A DNA stretch of 64,000 nucleotides from Coriobacteriia bacterium (GTDB taxonomy: Bacteria > Actinomycetota > Coriobacteriia > WRKU01 > WQUG01). The stretch is from NCBI GenBank assembly GCA_009779855.1, contig WRBC01000001.1, forward strand, positions 1 to 64,000. The letters run 5' to 3'. The notes beneath the pieces were generated by a model. It was not told the origin of the DNA, did not search any database, and worked only from the letters and a program-made list of their open reading frames with translations. Below, in pieces: positions 24,930 to 34,002 of the stretch (the first letter of the stretch is position 1; each line of letters opens with the position of its first letter). The position numbers and the translations under genes were made by a program.

Positions 24930-27191
24930 CTATGGTGTCGGAGAGGTCGGAGTTGACGTATCCGGCGGTGGAGCCGGTGGCGGAGTGGTTGTTGGTGGTG
25001 GGGTAGTTGCACCTGGCGGTGGCGCTGCTGGTGCGTCCGCGTTGTTGTCTGAACCACCTGGACGGGGGCCTCTAGATATGGTGATTGTTACACTTGACCC
25101 ACTAAAGCTTGCACTAATGATTCTTCCCGCTGGGACTGTATCAGAGTATGCCTCTGTTGTAGAGACATCGAAGCCTGAGAGCATTGCACGGGCTTGCGCA
25201 AGCGTAAGACCCGCAAGGCTTGGATTGCTGTCTGAGTCGTCATCGGACGCACTGCTTGTAGTAGGTAGGTTAAACTGCGCATTATTAAAAGGTGGAGGCG
25301 CAGCTGTAGCGAAGCGTCTAGGTTCATATTCTTGTAAAGCAACCTGCATGAAGTCACGCCAGATAGGAGCAGATATGGTGCCCCCAAAGCCGCGACTTCC
25401 ATTTAAAAAGATGGTTTTTTCCTCTTTGTGTCCTACCCAAACGGCAGTTGATAATACTGGGGTATAGCCCATAAACCAAACATCACGGTTTTGCTGACTT
25501 GTCCCTGTCTTTCCAGCAACTTGCCAGCCGGATACGCGCGCACGCGAGCCTGTTCCGCCTGTAATTGTTCCCATAAGTACCTGTGTAGATGCCCAGGATA
25601 CCTCTGGGGTCAAGGCTTCAGAGGTGGTGTCTTCCCATTCAAAAATGGTTTCACCATTGCGGTCAATGACCTCAGTGATAGAAACAGGGTCTCGCTGGGT
25701 GCCTCCCGCTGCAAGAGTAGACCCTGCAGTCGCCATCTCATATACGGTGACCCCTTGTGCACCTAATACGATTGAAGGGAAGGGTTGTAGCTCTGTAGTG
25801 ATACCCATTCGGTTAGCAACATCCACAATAGAGTCCGCACCAATCTCATAAGCAAGACGTGCCATTCCTGTATTAATAGATGCAGCCATTGTAGAGCTGA
25901 GCGACATCATGCCGCGACCACGTCCCTCGGCGTTGTTAACAATCCAGCGATTGCCCCCTGAGCCGATAGTGGCAGGTGATGATGAGTCAAGCCTAAAAGA
26001 TGGCGACATACCTTTTTCAATGGCTGCAATCATACCGAAGGTCTTGAAGGTACTACCAGGTTGACGTCTAGCCTGCGTTGCCAGGTTGAAGTTATCTGCT
26101 GCAAAGTCACGTCCACCAACCATGGCGATAACATGTCCTGTGTCTACCTCAATTGAGACAAGAGCTCCTTCAGGGTTGCTGGGGTCACTCCCAATCATGT
26201 CCCAGACGGCAGTTTCTGCTACTCGCTGCATTCTTGTGTCAAGTGTTGTGTGGACCTCAAGCCCTCCACCAAAAACGTCAGCCTCAGAGAAGTTATTTTG
26301 CAATTCGCGACGAATGTGGGTGACAAAATAGCCTGCATCATAAATGCCATGCTCAGGACTGTCAATGCGGTCCAAATCTAAAGGAGCCTCTTCAGCTTCG
26401 TGACGCTGTTCATAGGTAATCTTTTCATTTTCATACATACGGTGCAGTACATGTGCACGTCTTTGTAGGGTAAGTTCAGGATTATTATAAGGATTAAGTG
26501 CGTTAGGGCGCTGAGGGATTCCAGCAAGTGCTGCAGCTTGTGCTAGATTTAGGTCGCTTGCAGGAATACCGAAGTATGTGTAGCTGGCAATTTGAATCCC
26601 GTGGGCTCCTGCCCCAAAAAACACTGTGTTTAAGTACATCTCGAGGATTTCTTCTTTACTGAAGTGATTTTCAACTTCTATAGCAAGGTAAGCTTCGCGC
26701 AATTTGCGGCGCAGTGACATATCGGTTGCCTCATCGCGCAGCACTGTTTGGCGGACATATTGCTGTGTAATGGTCGAGCCACCCTCACGTGAGCCTAGCG
26801 CAGTCATTACTGTTGCGCGCGCAATACCCTGCATGTCAACACCTTCATGCTCGAAGAAGCGTTCATCTTCTACGGCTACAATGGCCTCCAGAATGTAGGG
26901 CGACATATCATCAATGGAAATAGGTTCACGATTTTCTAGGAAAAAGCGCGCCAATAGAACTCCATCAGCGGAATAGACACGTGTGGGCTGTGAAGTATCA
27001 AAAGATGTTGGATTGGTATAGTCAGGTAGGTCTTCGAGCCAGCTCAAGGCAACCAGAGCTACCGATCCCATTGCAGCAGCAGTACTAAGTATCATGCCTA
27101 AAATAAGGGAAACAATGACAAGGACAATCTTATTAATTCGAGACGAACGGCGGCGATTGCGCGCACGGCTTCTACGAGCATTAGATGACAT
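24930..27191 (-). CDS. class A penicillin-binding protein with PASTA domain
   Basis: A 753-residue bifunctional peptidoglycan synthase. A short basic N-terminus and one membrane helix (about residues 22-48) anchor it. The GT51 glycosyltransferase domain shows 'AVEDERFFEHEGVD', 'GSTITQQYVRQ' and 'KEEILEMYLNTVFFG'. The transpeptidase domain has SxxK in 'RQPGSTFKTFG', SxN in 'SINTG' and KTG in 'GKTGTSQQNRDVWF'. A single PASTA domain (about 645-705: 'SLAGLTLAQARAMLSGFDV') and a Pro/Thr-rich tail of about 40 residues follow. Runs alone, convergent to argH. Confidence 0.93.
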   Translation of the reverse strand: MSSNARRSRARNRRRSSRINKIVLVIVSLILGMILSTAAAMGSVALVALSWLEDLPDYTNPTSFDTSQPTRVYSADGVLLARFFLENREPISIDDMSPYILEAIVAVEDERFFEHEGVDMQGIARATVMTALGSREGGSTITQQYVRQTVLRDEATDMSLRRKLREAYLAIEVENHFSKEEILEMYLNTVFFGAGAHGIQIASYTYFGIPASDLNLAQAAALAGIPQRPNALNPYNNPELTLQRRAHVLHRMYENEKITYEQRHEAEEAPLDLDRIDSPEHGIYDAGYFVTHIRRELQNNFSEADVFGGGLEVHTTLDTRMQRVAETAVWDMIGSDPSNPEGALVSIEVDTGHVIAMVGGRDFAADNFNLATQARRQPGSTFKTFGMIAAIEKGMSPSFRLDSSSPATIGSGGNRWIVNNAEGRGRGMMSLSSTMAASINTGMARLAYEIGADSIVDVANRMGITTELQPFPSIVLGAQGVTVYEMATAGSTLAAGGTQRDPVSITEVIDRNGETIFEWEDTTSEALTPEVSWASTQVLMGTITGGTGSRARVSGWQVAGKTGTSQQNRDVWFMGYTPVLSTAVWVGHKEEKTIFLNGSRGFGGTISAPIWRDFMQVALQEYEPRRFATAAPPPFNNAQFNLPTTSSASDDDSDSNPSLAGLTLAQARAMLSGFDVSTTEAYSDTVPAGRIISASFSGSSVTITISRGPRPGGSDNNADAPAAPPPGATTPPPTTTPPPAPPPDTSTPTSPTP

Positions 27192-27407
27192 CGTGTTGCA
27201 TTGCTCCTTAACTGGTAAATAAACACACTAACTCTCGAATTATACCGACCAGTTCTGATATTCGCACCTGACTGGCAACCATTGTGTTCTATCCGTCATT
27301 TTCAAGCCTTGCAAAGCGCAGAACGTAGTATCATGAGACCTGCTGTCACGGTATTTGGATGGCAGCCAGGCGCTAACGCCTAACGCAGAAAGAATAGAAG
27401 GATTCAC

Positions 27408-29645
27408 ATGGAACTATTAGCACCAGCTGGAAATAAAGATGCTTTTTACGCAGCTCTTGGTAGTGGAGCAGATGCCATTTTTCTAGGAACCGACATGCTT
27501 AATGCTCGTCGGCTGGCTCAGAATATCAAGCAGTCAGAATTGGCTGATCTTGTACGTCTTGCACATCTTTTTGATGCAAAGGTTTATTTAACCTTAAACA
27601 CAGTGATTCTGGGGGCAGAGTTTGACCAAGCCATAGAGCTTGCTGCCAGCGCCTGGAAAGATGGAGTCGATGCAATTATTGTGCAGGATTTTGGGCTAAT
27701 TGCCCGTCTGCGCGAGTGTATGCCTCAGGTACGCATCCACGCTTCAACCCAGATGAATATTCACAGTCAGGATAGTTTACGTGCACTAGCGAAGTTAGGT
27801 GTTGCGCGTGTAACTTTAAGCCGTGAAATGTCACTTTCAGACATTGAGGTACTTGCTGCCGTTGGGCGTGAAGTTGGCATCGAGGTAGAGGTCTTTGGTC
27901 ACGGGGCATTATGCGTGTCTTATTCGGGGCAATGCCTGTTTTCGTCGCTTGTGGGCCGCCGTAGTGCAAATAGAGGCATGTGTGCTCAGCCCTGTAGACT
28001 ACCTTATGAACTTATTGACCATCGTAGTGATGTGCATGAGGTGAAGGGCCCCTATTTGCTGTCCCCAAAAGATATAAGCAGCATTGATTACGTTCACCGC
28101 CTTAAGGCAGTGGGGGTTGCATCTTTAAAAATTGAAGGCAGAATGAAAAAGCCAGCCTATGTAGCTGCAGTCGTAGGCGCATACAGAACTGCCCTGGATG
28201 AGGCGCGCGGCAAAGACAGGGAAGAAGCTAGCCACGATGACTTAGGCAATCCTTACGATTCAAGGCAGGTACTAACAGATGCCTTTAACAGAGCCTTAAC
28301 TTCTGGTTATCTGACTAATCAGCACGGTGAAGAATTGATAGATTACCACCGTGTCAAAAACGAGTCCACTGCTCAGGCTCAGTCAGCTCTCAATATTCAA
28401 GCCAAGAAGTTCGTTGAAAAGATAGAGAGTTTCCAGCAGGGACTAGATTTTGAAGCCATAATCGAGGCAGGACAGGTGCTTGTTGTTGAAGTGAGTGATG
28501 AAAAAGGCAACAAAGGTCGCTTTGAAGGGAGTCCTGTAGAAGTGGCTCGCACTAAGCCATTGGAAGAAGAGGACGTAAAGACACACCTTAACAGATTGGG
28601 CAATACTCCCTATGTAATGAACTCGCTTGAGCTTAAGTTGGATTCTGGGGCAGGAATGGGCTTCTCTACCCTTCACAAAGCGCGTCGAGAGGCTATTTCA
28701 GACTATGAAACACATCGCTTCTTCGCGAGTATTCCCCGTGTGGAAGCCTCTATTAACGTGGCGCGTAACAAGGCATTGCGTGACAGTCTTCCTAAGCGCA
28801 AGTTGAAGCGCAGTCTTAGTCCAGAAATCGTTGCAGTTGTGGGTTCATTAAGTGCAGCGCGTGCTGTTCTCAATGCCGGTGCAAACGAAGCGCATGTTAA
28901 TGCTTGGTTATTAGGGGAAGCAGAAGGCGACTCTTCAGAGATTTCAGGTATTGTGCCTGTCTTGCCCCGTGTTGCTAAAGACAGTGAGCTTGATACTTAT
29001 TACGGTATTGCAGAGCGCTTCGGAAGTGCTGTGTGTTCGACCTTGGGGCAATTGGAGACCTGCTTACAACGTGGCATTCCCGCGCAGGCACATTGGTCAC
29101 TCAATGTGACTAATACCTACACAGTTTTTGCCTTGCAAAGCAATTACGTTCCAACAAGGATTTGGTTGTCACCAGAACTTTCCGGACGTCAAATTGCAAT
29201 GATTTCTCAGCAGAGTACTGTTCCCTTGGGGACAGCTCTCTTTGGTCAGCAAGAGGTAATGATTACTGAGGCCTGCATACTGGAGGGGTTAACTGATTCG
29301 GATAACCCCTGCACTCAAAGCTGTCTTGATTGCAATAGGCGCAAGCGCCATTATGCCTTGCGAGATAAAAAGGGATATTGTTTTCCCATAAGTACTGATC
29401 CTTTTGGGCGTAGCCATATATATAATTCGGTGCCACTAGACCTTTCAGCTGCAATGGATGAGCTTCTTGACTCAGGGGTAGCAGCATTGCGCCTGGATGT
29501 AGAGAATGCCCTCAACACACAAGCAGCAAAGGAAGTGGCTCGCGCCCGCAGGAACCTTATAGCCATGGCAGGGGAAGGGGAGGCAGAATTACCCAGGCGT
29601 CCTGACACGGTGACTAAAGGACACTTCTTCAGGGGAGTCGTCTAA
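27408..29645 (+). CDS. U32 peptidase-family protein (RlhA-like)
   Basis: A 745-residue U32 family member. 'ELLAPAGNKDAFYAAL', 'QDFGLIARLRE' and the signature 'EVFGHGALCVSYSGQCLFSS' followed by 'NRGMCAQPCRLPY' hold the conserved His and cysteines; 'KIEGRMKKPAYVA' closes the barrel. About 370 further residues fit the collagenase-like DUF3656 region and end with a Cys-rich segment (CTQSCLDCNRRKRHY). In E. coli the matching type, RlhA, hydroxylates C2501 of 23S rRNA; older 'collagenase' names are doubtful. ATG start behind a weak ribosome site; divergent from the PBP gene. Confidence 0.85.
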   Translation: MELLAPAGNKDAFYAALGSGADAIFLGTDMLNARRLAQNIKQSELADLVRLAHLFDAKVYLTLNTVILGAEFDQAIELAASAWKDGVDAIIVQDFGLIARLRECMPQVRIHASTQMNIHSQDSLRALAKLGVARVTLSREMSLSDIEVLAAVGREVGIEVEVFGHGALCVSYSGQCLFSSLVGRRSANRGMCAQPCRLPYELIDHRSDVHEVKGPYLLSPKDISSIDYVHRLKAVGVASLKIEGRMKKPAYVAAVVGAYRTALDEARGKDREEASHDDLGNPYDSRQVLTDAFNRALTSGYLTNQHGEELIDYHRVKNESTAQAQSALNIQAKKFVEKIESFQQGLDFEAIIEAGQVLVVEVSDEKGNKGRFEGSPVEVARTKPLEEEDVKTHLNRLGNTPYVMNSLELKLDSGAGMGFSTLHKARREAISDYETHRFFASIPRVEASINVARNKALRDSLPKRKLKRSLSPEIVAVVGSLSAARAVLNAGANEAHVNAWLLGEAEGDSSEISGIVPVLPRVAKDSELDTYYGIAERFGSAVCSTLGQLETCLQRGIPAQAHWSLNVTNTYTVFALQSNYVPTRIWLSPELSGRQIAMISQQSTVPLGTALFGQQEVMITEACILEGLTDSDNPCTQSCLDCNRRKRHYALRDKKGYCFPISTDPFGRSHIYNSVPLDLSAAMDELLDSGVAALRLDVENALNTQAAKEVARARRNLIAMAGEGEAELPRRPDTVTKGHFFRGVV

Positions 29646-29677
29646 GTTCTTTGCGTATAAAATAAAGGGCAAAAATT

Positions 29678-29697
29678 GCAATAATAGTTATCATTGC
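29678..29697. promoter_or_regulatory. Fur-box-like palindrome
   Basis: GCAATAATAGTTATCATTGC is an inverted repeat (GCAATnAT-N4-ATnATTGC), reminiscent of the Fur consensus, and lies directly against the -35 box at 29699, as expected of a repressor site. Identity of the regulator is inference. Confidence 0.45.
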
Positions 29698-29698
29698 T

Positions 29699-29727
29699 TT
29701 GAAATTATTGTTGGCGTTAGCTATAAT
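29699..29727 (+). promoter_or_regulatory. promoter of the lipoprotein-ABC operon
   Basis: TTGAAA 29699-29704, 17-bp spacer, perfect TATAAT 29722-29727. Confidence 0.75.
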
Positions 29728-29798
29728 AAATGGCGGACAGTTAACGAAGCATGGTAATCTCGTCTGATGCCGTGCAGTATCAGGAGGTTCTAATCCTT

Positions 29799-30215
29799 AT
29801 GAAAAAAATTCTATCGTCGTCAAAATTACTTATTTTAGCTGTACTTATGCTAACTGTTGCAGTCTTTGCCTTTGGCTGTGGGAGTGACGGACTCTCAGTG
29901 GGCGAGGTGCAGCACGATCCTTTCGCTTTTGCGGGAGAGGTCACTATCAACGGAACTGTTACAAGCTTTTCACCAGAAAATCCCAATCTTTTTGGTGTCA
30001 TGGATACTGATGAACTTCTAATCTGTGGCCGTATGGATGGCTCTTGTGGCGCTTGGATTATGCCTACTCTCTATGCGGGAGCTCAACTTCCTGCAATTAC
30101 CCCAGGGGATAATGTTGTACTTACGGGAGAATTCGTCAATATGGGGGACATGGTAACCTTCCAAGTTACTGATCTTGATGTTGGCAATAACATCTTGAAC
30201 CAGCTCCCGCAGTAG
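29799..30215 (+). CDS. small lipoprotein, OB-fold-like
   Basis: A 138-residue exported lipoprotein. The basic start MKKILSSSK, a hydrophobic core and AFGC (cleavage before Cys) give a lipobox. The mature part ('AGEVTINGTVTSFSPENPNLFGV...ITPGDNVVLTGEF...FQVTDLDV') alternates beta strands with glycines like an OB-fold of the CcmE/tRNA-anti type, with three further cysteines (C-G-x-x-D-x-S-C-G) that could bind metal or form a disulfide. Start at ATG 29799 behind CAGGAGGT. First gene of a probable four-gene unit with an ABC exporter, so it may deliver or collect the substrate outside the membrane. Confidence 0.75.
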   Translation: MKKILSSSKLLILAVLMLTVAVFAFGCGSDGLSVGEVQHDPFAFAGEVTINGTVTSFSPENPNLFGVMDTDELLICGRMDGSCGAWIMPTLYAGAQLPAITPGDNVVLTGEFVNMGDMVTFQVTDLDVGNNILNQLPQ

Positions 30216-30326
30216 CTAATCTTTTATTTGACTGATCTCTTAGGTTTGAGTGTGGCAAATAATGAACTTACTAGGGCATCTGCTTATCTGCTTTACTCGG
30301 TACATTAGAAATTCAAAAGGACTAAT

Positions 30327-31487
30327 ATGAATACTTTTAAGCTAGTTGTGCGTAATATTACGCGCAGAAAAGGACGCTTTATATTTACTTTGCTCGGTAT
30401 TGCTATTGGCATGGCAGCTTTTGTAGCTCTGCTTGCACTAGGTGGCGGTATGCGTGCAGAGATTCGCAATCAGGCACACGCAATGGGTTCAAACTTAATT
30501 GTTACCCCAACTGATTGGTGCACCTTTGATCAGATTTCAATCTTTACGGGGGAGCCCCTGCCTGCATCGCTTTCGATCTCTGTTCTTGACGAGATTCGTT
30601 CTATTGACGGCATCCTCGCTGCCCCTTATTTAACGCAGGCTTCAGCGATTGACATGACTCCAGTCGCCGTAATTGGTGTTGAAGTTGGAACCATGCAGGA
30701 GTTTAGTAACTGGGAAATGGCTGACGGTCAGTACTTCAGCACCGACACAGATAGATCCGTTGTTTTAGGTTCTGATATTGCTGACCAATTTGACTTAGGG
30801 GTTGGACAGGAAGTAACTATCCGCGGTGAAGGCTTTCCTGTTATTGGTGTTCTTGAACCTGTGGGCAATTTGGATGACTTAGGTGTGTATCTTCCTATTC
30901 CTGTGGTGCAAGAAGCCTTTGAAGTTGATGACAATATCTCTTACATTGGAGTTCAGGTAGAAAATGTAGAAGAGATAGAAAGTTATACAGCAGCAATCCT
31001 TGACCGTGTAAATGTTGCAGTGAGTTCTGATGAACAATTGCTAGAGTCGGTACTTGCAATTTTAGGTTCTGTTGAAGTAACCCTGCAGGCAGTTGCAGCG
31101 ATATCATTGATTGCCGCATCTTTCGGAATCATTAACACCATGATGACAGCCATCTATGAGCGTCGTCGAGAAATTGGTATTTTGCGCTCTATTGGTAGCA
31201 AGAGGATTGATATTTTCAAAATATTTATGCTTGAGTCTGCCATTTACGGTTTGCTGGGCGGCGTACTGGGATCAATCATTGGTGCCCTTGTTTCACTGTT
31301 CGCTGCACCAACTATCATGGCAGGATTTGATCAAATCATGAAGGGTGCTTCGCTGGAGGCAAACATTGAGCCTATGACTATTGTAATAGCCATTGGACTG
31401 TCGGTAGCAATCGCCGTTGTTGCAGGTCTCTATCCTGCATGGAAAGCATCAAACCTAACCCCTGTGGAGGCGATTAGTTATGAATAG
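30327..31487 (+). CDS. FtsX/MacB-type ABC transporter permease
   Basis: A 386-residue permease with the MacB/FtsX topology: an N-terminal membrane helix (RKGRFIFTLLGIAIGMAAFVALL), a periplasmic-type MacB-PCD domain of about 210 residues, then three C-terminal helices with 'IYERRREIGILRSIGSKRIDIFKIFMLES' joining them. The last residues 'LYPAWKASNLTPVEAISYE' are the usual family end. Such transporters move no solute through a channel but work mechanically on lipoproteins or peptides outside. It overlaps the ATPase gene by 8 bp. Confidence 0.9.
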   Translation: MNTFKLVVRNITRRKGRFIFTLLGIAIGMAAFVALLALGGGMRAEIRNQAHAMGSNLIVTPTDWCTFDQISIFTGEPLPASLSISVLDEIRSIDGILAAPYLTQASAIDMTPVAVIGVEVGTMQEFSNWEMADGQYFSTDTDRSVVLGSDIADQFDLGVGQEVTIRGEGFPVIGVLEPVGNLDDLGVYLPIPVVQEAFEVDDNISYIGVQVENVEEIESYTAAILDRVNVAVSSDEQLLESVLAILGSVEVTLQAVAAISLIAASFGIINTMMTAIYERRREIGILRSIGSKRIDIFKIFMLESAIYGLLGGVLGSIIGALVSLFAAPTIMAGFDQIMKGASLEANIEPMTIVIAIGLSVAIAVVAGLYPAWKASNLTPVEAISYE

Positions 31488-32223
31488 CAGCATAAGTAAC
31501 GATACAAGCAAGAACGTGAAGGGCAGCGAAAACGAAGCGATTATTAAGACTCATGACTTAGTTAAGACCTATACAAAGGGAAAGATTGAAACATATGCAC
31601 TTCGCGGGGTTAGCATGGAAATTCCCAGAGGTTCTTTTTCCTGCATCATTGGACCTTCAGGTCATGGGAAATCTACCCTAATGCATCTGATTGGAGGACT
31701 GGACCGTGCCAGCTCTGGTGATGTAGTCATAGACGGGATAAAAATTGCTGACCTTAACGATAATGAGCTTTCAGAACTTCGTGCAAGTAAGATAGGCTTT
31801 GTCTTTCAGTTCTTTAATCTGCTGCAAAATCTTACTGCAGTCGAAAACATCGAAACCGCTATGATGTTTAGCAAAAATGCACCAGGCAATAGCAAGGAAC
31901 AGCGTGTAAAAGCGTTGGAATTGTTGCGGTTAGTAGGTCTTGAAGATAAGGCACATGCGAAACCAAATGAACTTTCTGGTGGGCAACAGCAAAGAGTGTC
32001 CATTGCAAGATCACTGGCAAACGATCCAGAAATCTTGCTTATGGATGAGCCTACTGGTAACCTAGACTCAAAGTCAGAAGAAGAAGTATTGGATCAGTTG
32101 CTGAAGATTCATGCGACAGGTAAGACCGTTGTGATTGTTACTCATAACACAGAAGTGTCTGATAGGGCTGAGATTCTTTATGAAGTTCGTGACGGTAAGC
32201 TTAATAGCGTCACTAAAAGATAG
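31480..32223 (+). CDS. ABC transporter ATP-binding protein (MacB/LolD type)
   Basis: A 247-residue ATPase. Walker A 'GPSGHGKST' (a His replaces the more common Ser/Ala), Q-loop 'FVFQFFNLLQNLTAVENIE', signature 'LSGGQQQRVSIARSL', Walker B 'ILLMDEPTGNLDSKS' and H-loop 'VVIVTHN' are all present, so it should be active. The 'FFNLLQNLTAVEN' Q-loop and 'EPTGNLDS' are the LolD/MacB subfamily marks. Coupled to the permease; the Cys-rich peptide gene follows after 67 bp. Confidence 0.93.
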   Translation: MNSSISNDTSKNVKGSENEAIIKTHDLVKTYTKGKIETYALRGVSMEIPRGSFSCIIGPSGHGKSTLMHLIGGLDRASSGDVVIDGIKIADLNDNELSELRASKIGFVFQFFNLLQNLTAVENIETAMMFSKNAPGNSKEQRVKALELLRLVGLEDKAHAKPNELSGGQQQRVSIARSLANDPEILLMDEPTGNLDSKSEEEVLDQLLKIHATGKTVVIVTHNTEVSDRAEILYEVRDGKLNSVTKR

Positions 32224-32290
32224 TAGTACGTGAAGGCCGATAGGTAAGACTTATCAATAATGAAGAGTTAAGTAAGAGAGGTATTTGCAG

Positions 32291-32503
32291 ATGAAGAATG
32301 ATAAAAAACTTGCTTTTATTGTGGCGGCTTTGGCACTAATCATCGCGCTTTCTGTGGCCACAGTTGCTGTTGCGCAGGGCCAGATTCAGCAGCGTGAATG
32401 TTATGCTGCAGGTTGTCGTGCATGGGAGAGTTGTGACCAGGGACCTGGATGCCCTCGCTTTTTGCCAGAGCCCGGACAGGGATCGGCATGTTCTTGTTGC
32501 TAG
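32291..32503 (+). CDS. small Cys-rich exported peptide
   Basis: A 70-residue protein with a clear signal peptide (MKNDKKLAFIVAALALIIAL...VAVAQG) and a mature part of about 42 residues with seven cysteines (ECYAAGC, SC, GC, ending ACSCC). I know no family. The spacing does not match a ferredoxin or rubredoxin; a metal-binding or disulfide-rich peptide is plausible. I start at ATG 32291 (a TTG lies 6 bases before); AGAGAGG gives the ribosome site. Last gene before a strong terminator, so it belongs to the same transcript as the ABC system and may be its substrate or redox partner. Confidence 0.65.
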   Translation: MKNDKKLAFIVAALALIIALSVATVAVAQGQIQQRECYAAGCRAWESCDQGPGCPRFLPEPGQGSACSCC

Positions 32504-32539
32504 AGTGTAATATTGGACAAGTTTATAGTATGAGCTAGT

Positions 32540-32575
32540 AACGACCCTCTGCGATTCAGCAGAGGGTCGTTTTGC
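32540..32575 (+). terminator. strong Rho-independent terminator
   Basis: 13-bp stem AACGACCCTCTGC / GCAGAGGGTCGTT with GATTCA loop, then TTGC. Separates the ABC unit from arcA. Confidence 0.85.
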
Positions 32576-32671
32576 ATAACTGCGAAGCAAATTGAGTTAA
32601 CAGAATGACCATAAGAATTCTCTTATATATAGCAAAGGTTATACTGGTAAGCAGAAAGAGAGGGGATACCA

Positions 32672-33976
32672 TTGAAGCACCCTATTAGTGTTTATTCCGA
32701 AATTGGTAAACTCGAATCAGTACTGGTAAAGCGTCCAGGGCGCGAGTTGGAGAATTTGACGCCTGAACACATGGCGCGCTTGCTCTTCGACGACATTCCA
32801 GCGCTGCCTGTGGCTCAGCAGGAACATGATGAATTTGCGCAAGTATTGCGCAATCACGGCGCAGAAGTTTTGTATCTAGAACAATTGAGTGCTGAAGCCC
32901 TTGATGCAGATTCAATGGCTCGCGACGAGTTTGTTACTGATATTCTGGAGGAGTCTGGACATACCGTAGGTGGTTATGAAGACTTCATCAGAGAGTATCT
33001 TCTGTCATTACCTTCGTCAAAGCTTATCGATGAAGTCATGTGTGGTATTCGTAAATGTGAACTAGATGCCCCTGGGGTTAAAGGCTTGCAAGATCTTATG
33101 GATAGACGCTACCCTTTCTATCTAGATCCTATGCCAAACCTGTACTTTACACGCGATCCTGCAGCAAGTATTGGAAACGGAATGACTCTGAACCGCATGT
33201 ACGCGCAGGCGCGTCGTCGTGAATCGCTGTTCATGAAGTACGTACTGAAATATCATCCAAAGTTTGCTCCGCACGATGTACCTGTATGGCTAGATCGTAA
33301 TCAGCACTATTGGATAGAGGGCGGGGATGAGCTTGTCCTGACCACCGATACTGTTGCGATTGGCGTTTCGCAACGTACGTCTGCACCTGCAATCGAAAAC
33401 TTGGCACGCAATCTTTTCGCAAGCCAAAAGCACATCAAGCGTGTTCTGGCGCTAGAAATTCCAGAGACGCGTGCATTTATGCACTTAGATACTGTTTTCA
33501 CCATGGTTAACTACAACCAGTTCACTATCCATCCTGCCATCCAAAATGATGATGGAGGACTAAACATTTATACCCTAGAGGCAGATCCGGACTCACCACG
33601 CGGACTACGTTTCACGCACAATGATGACTTGCGGGGAACGCTCATGGCGGTCTTAGGGGTAGACGAACTTGACTTGATCCCTTGTGGCGGCGGTGATCCT
33701 TTGGTGGCTGCTCGCGAACAATGGAATGATGGTTCAAATACCTTAGCTATTGCCCCGGGTGTAGTGGTAACGTACTCGCGCAACTATGTATCAAACGAAT
33801 TAATGCGCCAGCATGGCTTAGAAGTAATTGAAATCACGGGGTCAGAACTGTCACGTGGCAGAGGCGGCCCCAGATGCATGAGTCAGCCTTTTCGTAGGCA
33901 GTGTATTGAAACCCCGAAGCACCTGCCAGCATTGACCCCCATGAAAGCCCCTAATCCCTGCGGCAGTATTCTGTAG
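32672..33976 (+). CDS. arcA: arginine deiminase
   Basis: A 434-residue ArcA converting arginine to citrulline and ammonia, first step of the ADI energy pathway. Family features: start '[21 protein letters not shown]', '[19 protein letters not shown]' with substrate-binding Asp and Arg, '[10 protein letters not shown]', '[11 protein letters not shown]' with the catalytic His, and the nucleophile in '[12 protein letters not shown]' (Cys). TTG start at 32672, chosen because its first residues match the family and AGAGAGGGG precedes it. Length normal. arcC and arcD are not in the window. Confidence 0.95.
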   Translation: MKHPISVYSEIGKLESVLVKRPGRELENLTPEHMARLLFDDIPALPVAQQEHDEFAQVLRNHGAEVLYLEQLSAEALDADSMARDEFVTDILEESGHTVGGYEDFIREYLLSLPSSKLIDEVMCGIRKCELDAPGVKGLQDLMDRRYPFYLDPMPNLYFTRDPAASIGNGMTLNRMYAQARRRESLFMKYVLKYHPKFAPHDVPVWLDRNQHYWIEGGDELVLTTDTVAIGVSQRTSAPAIENLARNLFASQKHIKRVLALEIPETRAFMHLDTVFTMVNYNQFTIHPAIQNDDGGLNIYTLEADPDSPRGLRFTHNDDLRGTLMAVLGVDELDLIPCGGGDPLVAAREQWNDGSNTLAIAPGVVVTYSRNYVSNELMRQHGLEVIEITGSELSRGRGGPRCMSQPFRRQCIETPKHLPALTPMKAPNPCGSIL

Positions 33977-34002
33977 GAATTTATAAGAGAATATTTGACT
34001 GT

